The notes below the pieces were generated by a model. That model worked only from the letters and a program-made list of their open reading frames with translations. It did not search any database and had not been told where the DNA came from. Source: DASSZN01 sp035702805 (GTDB lineage: Bacteria > Chloroflexota > Chloroflexia > Thermomicrobiales > Thermomicrobiaceae). Taken from it: a stretch of DNA of 8,640 bases. Shown one piece after another: positions 5,605 to 8,640 of this stretch. Within the stretch, counting starts at the first letter, position 1; each line of letters opens with the position of its first letter. Position numbers and translations under genes: made by a program. Location of the stretch: contig DASSZN010000207.1 of NCBI GenBank assembly GCA_035702805.1, positions 1 through 8,640 of the forward strand, in the 5' to 3' direction.

Positions 5605-7308
5605 ATGGCAACCACCAGCCGGGTTCGGGTCCGCCAGCGCAGCGGCGCGGCCGTCGTCGAGGCCCTGCGGGCCGAGGGGGTGCGGCACGTCTTCGGGCTC
5701 GTCGGATCGCACGTGCTCGAGATCTACGACGCGCTGGCCGACGCGCCGGACATCCGCCACGTCACCGTCAAGCACGAGACGACCGCCGCCGGCATGGCCG
5801 ACGCCTACGGGCGCCTGACCGGCAAGCCGGGCGTGGCCCTGGTCACCGCCGGCCCCGGCGCCACCAACTCCCTGACTGGCGTCGCCCAGGCCTACATGGC
5901 CGCCTCGCCGGTGGTCCACATCAGCGGCGCGGTGCCGACCGGGGCCTCCTACGAGTCCTTCCACGGCGTCGACGCGCCCGACTTCCTGGTGCGCCAGTTC
6001 GCCGAGGTCACCAAGTGGAGCGTCGCCGTCGAGCGCCCGGAGGAGATCCCGCACGTGCTGGCGCGCGCCTTCGCCGTCGCCACCGGCGACCGGCCGGGAC
6101 CGGTCCACATCGAGATCCCGCAGGACGTGCTGCTGGCCGGCGCGACCGAGATGGACGCCTACGAGCCGGTCGCGGTCGAGCCGGAGCGGCTGGACGACGC
6201 CGCGGTCGGGCACCTGGCCGAGCTGATCCGCGGCAGCCGGCGGCCGGTCATCTGGGCCGGCAAGGGGGTGCGCGCGACGCTCGCCGACGCGGAGCTGGCC
6301 GAGCTGGCGACGCTGCTGGAGGCGCCGGTGATCCCCTCCGGCGACGCGGCCGGCTTCCTGCCCGACAGCCACCCCCTCTCGACCGGGCAGCTCGCCCTCT
6401 ACGACCGCACGCCGCTGCAGAAGGAGCTGGCGGCGGAGGCCGACCTGGTCCTGGTCGTCGGCGAGCGCGGCGCCACCGGCCACGCCGACATCATCTTCAG
6501 CCTGACCCGGGCCCCGGTCGCCGGCATCTGGCTCGGCAACGACGGCGAGGCGCCGGACCCGCGCTCGGCCGGGGGCGGCGTCGCCCACGTGCGGACGGCG
6601 CTCGACCAGCTCATCGAGGCCTGCGGCGACCAGCAGCGCCCGGTCGACGAGGCCCTGCGGGCGCGGGTCGCCCGCGGCAAGGACGGGCTGCGCCGGCACG
6701 TGCTCGACCAGGTCCGGCGCGACTACGGCGCCGCCCGCCCGATGCACTACGGCGTGGCGCTCGAGGCGCTGCCCGAGGTCGTCGACGCCGACACGCTCGT
6801 GCTGGGCGACATCGGCAGCCACAACCAGTGGACGCGCCTGGTCGTCGAGACGCTCAACCGCACCACCTACACGCCGGAGGGCTTCTGGGGAGCGATGGGC
6901 TTCGGGCTGCCGGCGGCGATGGCGGCCAAGCTCGCCTTCCCGGAGAAGAAGGTGGTCGCGGTCACCGGCGACGGCTGCTTCTTGATGTCCAGCGCCGATT
7001 TCTCGACGGCGGTCGAGTCCGGGCTGAACCCGGTCATCGTCATCCTGAACGACCGGCAGTACGGCATGATCGTCGGCATGCAGGAGAGCACCTTCGGCCG
7101 CAAGAGCGAGACGGCGCTCGACGGGCCGGACTACGTCGCCTTCGCCCGCTCCTTCGGCGCCGACGGCGTGCGGGTCGACCGGCCGGAGGAGATGCGCGCG
7201 GCGCTGGAGCGCGGGCTGGCCAGCCCGACGATCTTCGTCATCGACGCCAGTTGCGACTACCGCTTCCCTACCTACGACCTGGCCCGCGCGGCGCGCGAGC
7301 TGGGCTGA
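5605..7308 (+). CDS. thiamine diphosphate-dependent enzyme, acetolactate synthase/2-oxoacid decarboxylase-like
   Basis: The 567-residue protein has the three-domain layout of this superfamily. The pyrimidine-binding domain (about 10-175) carries GVRHVFGLVGSHVLEIYDAL and the cofactor-activating Glu58 in VKHETTAAG, then LVTAGPGATN. A central domain follows (about 195-340). The diphosphate-binding domain (about 380-550) carries FWGAMGFGLPAA and the metal site from GDG at 455-457 to Asn482 (ILND). Members attack a 2-oxo acid, release CO2, and either free an aldehyde or transfer the unit. Acetolactate synthase normally has PGG where this protein has VGS (Ser35); benzoylformate decarboxylase has a serine there, but its key His70 aligns with Thr81 here. 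The exact reaction is therefore open. No small regulatory subunit of acetolactate synthase is beside it, which argues against branched-chain amino acid synthesis. The ATG at 5605 follows GAGGAG (5593-5598) by six bases; an in-frame ATG at 5581 lacks a ribosome site. Two nitroreductase genes follow closely. Confidence 0.9.
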   Translation: MATTSRVRVRQRSGAAVVEALRAEGVRHVFGLVGSHVLEIYDALADAPDIRHVTVKHETTAAGMADAYGRLTGKPGVALVTAGPGATNSLTGVAQAYMAASPVVHISGAVPTGASYESFHGVDAPDFLVRQFAEVTKWSVAVERPEEIPHVLARAFAVATGDRPGPVHIEIPQDVLLAGATEMDAYEPVAVEPERLDDAAVGHLAELIRGSRRPVIWAGKGVRATLADAELAELATLLEAPVIPSGDAAGFLPDSHPLSTGQLALYDRTPLQKELAAEADLVLVVGERGATGHADIIFSLTRAPVAGIWLGNDGEAPDPRSAGGGVAHVRTALDQLIEACGDQQRPVDEALRARVARGKDGLRRHVLDQVRRDYGAARPMHYGVALEALPEVVDADTLVLGDIGSHNQWTRLVVETLNRTTYTPEGFWGAMGFGLPAAMAAKLAFPEKKVVAVTGDGCFLMSSADFSTAVESGLNPVIVILNDRQYGMIVGMQESTFGRKSETALDGPDYVAFARSFGADGVRVDRPEEMRAALERGLASPTIFVIDASCDYRFPTYDLARAARELG

Positions 7309-7363
7309 AGCCGGGCCGGCGACGGAGTCCGAACGTTTCGAGCGACGAGGGAGGGACTGCACG

Positions 7364-7915
7364 ATGGGAACCGCTGAGACGCGCGACGTGCTCGGGGCGA
7401 TGCGGCGGGTCCGCCAGACGCGGCAGTACCGGCCGGAGCCGGTGCCGGGCGACCTGGTGCGCGAGCTGCTGGAGGTAGCGCGCTGGACCGGCAGCTCGCG
7501 CAACACCCAGCCCTGGCACTTCGTGGTGGTGACCGACCGCGAGCAGCTGCGCCGGCTCAGCCAGCTGCGCACGCCGATCAACTGGGTGGCCGCCGCCCCG
7601 CTCGGCATCGCCATCGTGCTCGACGGCGACAACCCGATGAGCGAGGTCTACGACGAGGGGCGCGCCACCGAGCGCCTGCTGATCGCGGCGACGCACCTCG
7701 GGCTGCGCGGCGGCGTCGCCTGGTTCGGCGACGCGGACCAGGAGCGGCAGGCCAAGGAGATCCTCGGCGTGCCCCAGGAGCGCCTGGCGCGCTCGGTCGT
7801 GGCCATCGGCTACTCGGACACCTCGCAGGACCCGCGGCCGAACCGGGTGACCGGCGGGCGCCGCCCGCTCGCCGAGGTCGCCAGCTACGACCGCTTCGAC
7901 GGCCGGCCCGCCTGA
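7364..7915 (+). CDS. nitroreductase family protein (first of two)
   Basis: This 183-residue protein belongs to the FMN-dependent nitroreductase family, which reduces nitro groups, quinones, activated double bonds or other acceptors using NAD(P)H. Seen in it are the N-terminal FMN-phosphate block MRRVRQTRQYRPEPVP (residues 13-28), SSRNTQPWHFVVVTD (44-58), which is the common S-x-x-N-x-Q-P-W-x-F block, a long helix DEGRATERLLIAATHLGL (97-114), and a C-terminal GRRPLAEV (165-172) that usually contacts FMN. It is short for the family (often 190-220). The ATG at 7364 has GAGGGAGGG from 7348, about eight bases away. It begins 55 bases after the ThDP enzyme, so they are probably one operon. The substrate is unknown; the neighbouring ThDP gene hints at a role in the same catabolic or biosynthetic route. 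Confidence 0.88.
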   Translation: MGTAETRDVLGAMRRVRQTRQYRPEPVPGDLVRELLEVARWTGSSRNTQPWHFVVVTDREQLRRLSQLRTPINWVAAAPLGIAIVLDGDNPMSEVYDEGRATERLLIAATHLGLRGGVAWFGDADQERQAKEILGVPQERLARSVVAIGYSDTSQDPRPNRVTGGRRPLAEVASYDRFDGRPA

Positions 7916-7927
7916 GCCGGCACGTCG
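7897..7927 (+). other. hairpin across the stop codon of the first nitroreductase gene
   Basis: GCCGGC (7902-7907) can pair with GCCGGC (7916-7921) around an eight-base loop holding the TGA stop, and CGAC (7897-7900) with GTCG (7924-7927) extends it past a small internal loop. There is no T run, so full termination is unlikely; it may stabilise or tune the upstream message. Pairing by chance is possible. Confidence 0.25.
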
Positions 7928-7965
7928 ACTCCCCCGGAACGATGGGGACGCGCGAGGAGGCGTCG

Positions 7966-8619
7966 ATGAGGCTGAACCTGACCCCCGACGAGCTGCTGAC
8001 CACCACCCGCTCGGTCCGCAAGCGCCTCGACCTGCGCCGCCCGGTCGAGCGCGCGGTCATCGAGGAGTGCCTGCGCATGGCGCAGCAGGCCCCGACCGGC
8101 AGCAACTCCCAGCACTGGAGCTTCGTGGTGGTGACCGACCCGGAGAAGCGCCGCGGGCTCGCGGAACTCTACCGGCAGGGCTGGACCGCCTACATGCGGA
8201 GCCGCGACGCCAACCCGGGGGCCGAGGCGTACGCCCAGCCGGACCGGGACGAGACGCAGGCGCGGGTGCGCTCCTCCTCCACCTACCTGGCGGAGCACAT
8301 GCAGGACGTGCCGGTGCTGGTGATCCCCTGCGTCAGCCCGCGCACCGACGGGGCGTCGGCGGTGGCCCAGGCGGCGACCTGGGGCAGCATCGTCCAGGCC
8401 GCCTGGAGCTTCATGCTGGCGGCGCGGGAGCGCGGGCTGGGGACCGTCTACACCACGCTCCACCTGCCCCACGAGCGCGAGGCCGCCGACCTGCTGGGCG
8501 TCCCCTACGAGCAGGTGATGCAGGTGGCGATGATCCCGGTCGCCTACACCCTGGGCACCTCGTTCCAGCCGGCCAAGCGCGAGCCGCTGGCGTCGATGGT
8601 CCACTGGGAGCGCTGGTAG
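7966..8619 (+). CDS. nitroreductase family protein (second of two)
   Basis: With the start chosen here the protein has 217 residues, a usual family length. Visible blocks are TTRSVRKRLDLRRPV (13-27), the FMN-phosphate contact region; APTGSNSQHWSFVVVTD (42-58), the S-N-x-Q-x-W-x-F block; an insertion with Tyr, Arg and Asp (about 65-110) absent from the first nitroreductase; a helix GSIVQAAWSFMLAARERGLG (140-159) typical of the family dimer interface; and LLGVPYEQVMQVAMIPVAYT (176-195). The ATG at 7966 is preferred over the in-frame ATG at 7942 because GAGGAGG (7954-7960) lies five bases before it, whereas 7942 has no good ribosome site. The gap from the first nitroreductase is 50 bases. It belongs to a different subgroup from its neighbour, so the pair is unlikely to be simply redundant. 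The substrate is unknown. Confidence 0.9.
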   Translation: MRLNLTPDELLTTTRSVRKRLDLRRPVERAVIEECLRMAQQAPTGSNSQHWSFVVVTDPEKRRGLAELYRQGWTAYMRSRDANPGAEAYAQPDRDETQARVRSSSTYLAEHMQDVPVLVIPCVSPRTDGASAVAQAATWGSIVQAAWSFMLAARERGLGTVYTTLHLPHEREAADLLGVPYEQVMQVAMIPVAYTLGTSFQPAKREPLASMVHWERW

Positions 8620-8621
8620 GC

Positions 8622-8636
8622 GGCGCTGCCGGCGCC
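8622..8636 (+). terminator. short hairpin after the last gene, possible start of a terminator
   Basis: GGCGC (8622-8626) pairs with GCGCC (8632-8636) around TGCCG, starting two bases after the stop codon and followed by TTCC at the window edge. Only a five-base stem is visible, so this is a weak call; the sequence beyond the edge would decide it. Confidence 0.2.
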
Positions 8637-8640
8637 TTCC

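Noticed and set aside
3441..5615. Long open frame on the minus strand opposite the solute-binding protein
   Set aside because: The plus-strand frame has a Tat signal, lipobox and family motifs; the antisense translation is Arg/Val-rich with no recognisable domain.
5605..7308. Calling the ThDP enzyme benzoylformate decarboxylase or acetolactate synthase outright
   Set aside because: The benzoylformate decarboxylase His70 position is Thr81, and the acetolactate synthase PGG block is VGS; neither specific name is supported by residues alone.
5344..7632. Very long open frame on the minus strand opposite the ThDP enzyme
   Set aside because: It is antisense to a well-conserved enzyme, its translation is low-complexity Arg/Ala/Gly-rich with no domain, and long antisense frames are expected at this GC content.
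7942..7965. Upstream in-frame ATG for the second nitroreductase
   Set aside because: It lacks a good ribosome site, and the GAGGAGG that serves the ATG at 7966 would lie inside the coding region.
1..8640. Defence, phage, CRISPR or transposon content
   Set aside because: I found no repeat arrays, integrase or transposase motifs, terminal inverted repeats, or nuclease/toxin signatures in any frame; all coding space is taken by metabolic, redox and transport genes.

Overview
The window is GC-rich (my estimate is close to 70%) and densely coded, with typical bacterial signals: GGAGG-type ribosome binding sites, TTGAC-type -35 boxes and GTG starts. The solute-binding protein begins with an N-terminal cytoplasmic stretch, then a TRRDVLRRG twin-arginine motif, a LAAC lipobox and a long Ser/Thr/Ala linker. 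That style, together with the GC content, suggests a Chloroflexota bacterium, perhaps Thermomicrobia-like. This placement is inference; a high-GC actinobacterium is not excluded. There is no RNA gene, insertion sequence, CRISPR array or phage gene that I can support.

Layout. (1) Positions 1-1214, minus strand: a two-gene extracytosolic flavin unit. An exported FMN-binding-domain protein carries a flavinylation motif, and it is followed by an ApbE-type FAD:protein FMN transferase that runs off the left edge. (2) Positions 1215-1521: a divergent control region with two back-to-back sigma70-like promoters, then an untranslated leader. (3) Positions 1522-3151, plus strand: an enolase-superfamily enzyme strikingly like mandelate racemase, followed by a small DinB/YfiT-like metal-site protein, with a nested hairpin between them. 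(4) Positions 3152-5357: a good promoter, a structured leader of about 150 bases, and a Tat-exported family 5 solute-binding lipoprotein with no permease or ATPase gene beside it in this window. A terminator-like hairpin follows. (5) Positions 5358-8619: a promoter candidate, a thiamine diphosphate-dependent acetolactate synthase-like enzyme, and two different nitroreductase-family flavoproteins spaced 50-55 bases apart, probably one operon.

How they may work together. The ApbE/FMN-binding pair should act as modifier and acceptor in electron transfer outside the cytosol. The plus-strand genes look like an uptake and catabolic neighbourhood for a 2-hydroxy or 2-oxo acid: a racemase of the mandelate type, a periplasmic-type binding protein, a 2-oxoacid-type ThDP enzyme and two flavin reductases. 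The mandelate pathway would need a hydroxyacid dehydrogenase between racemase and decarboxylase, and none is in the window, so this link is a hypothesis. I see no defence system or clearly new class of element. The most interesting points are the near-complete conservation of the mandelate racemase active site, the ThDP enzyme plus two nitroreductases module, and the leaderless ApbE paired with an exported acceptor.
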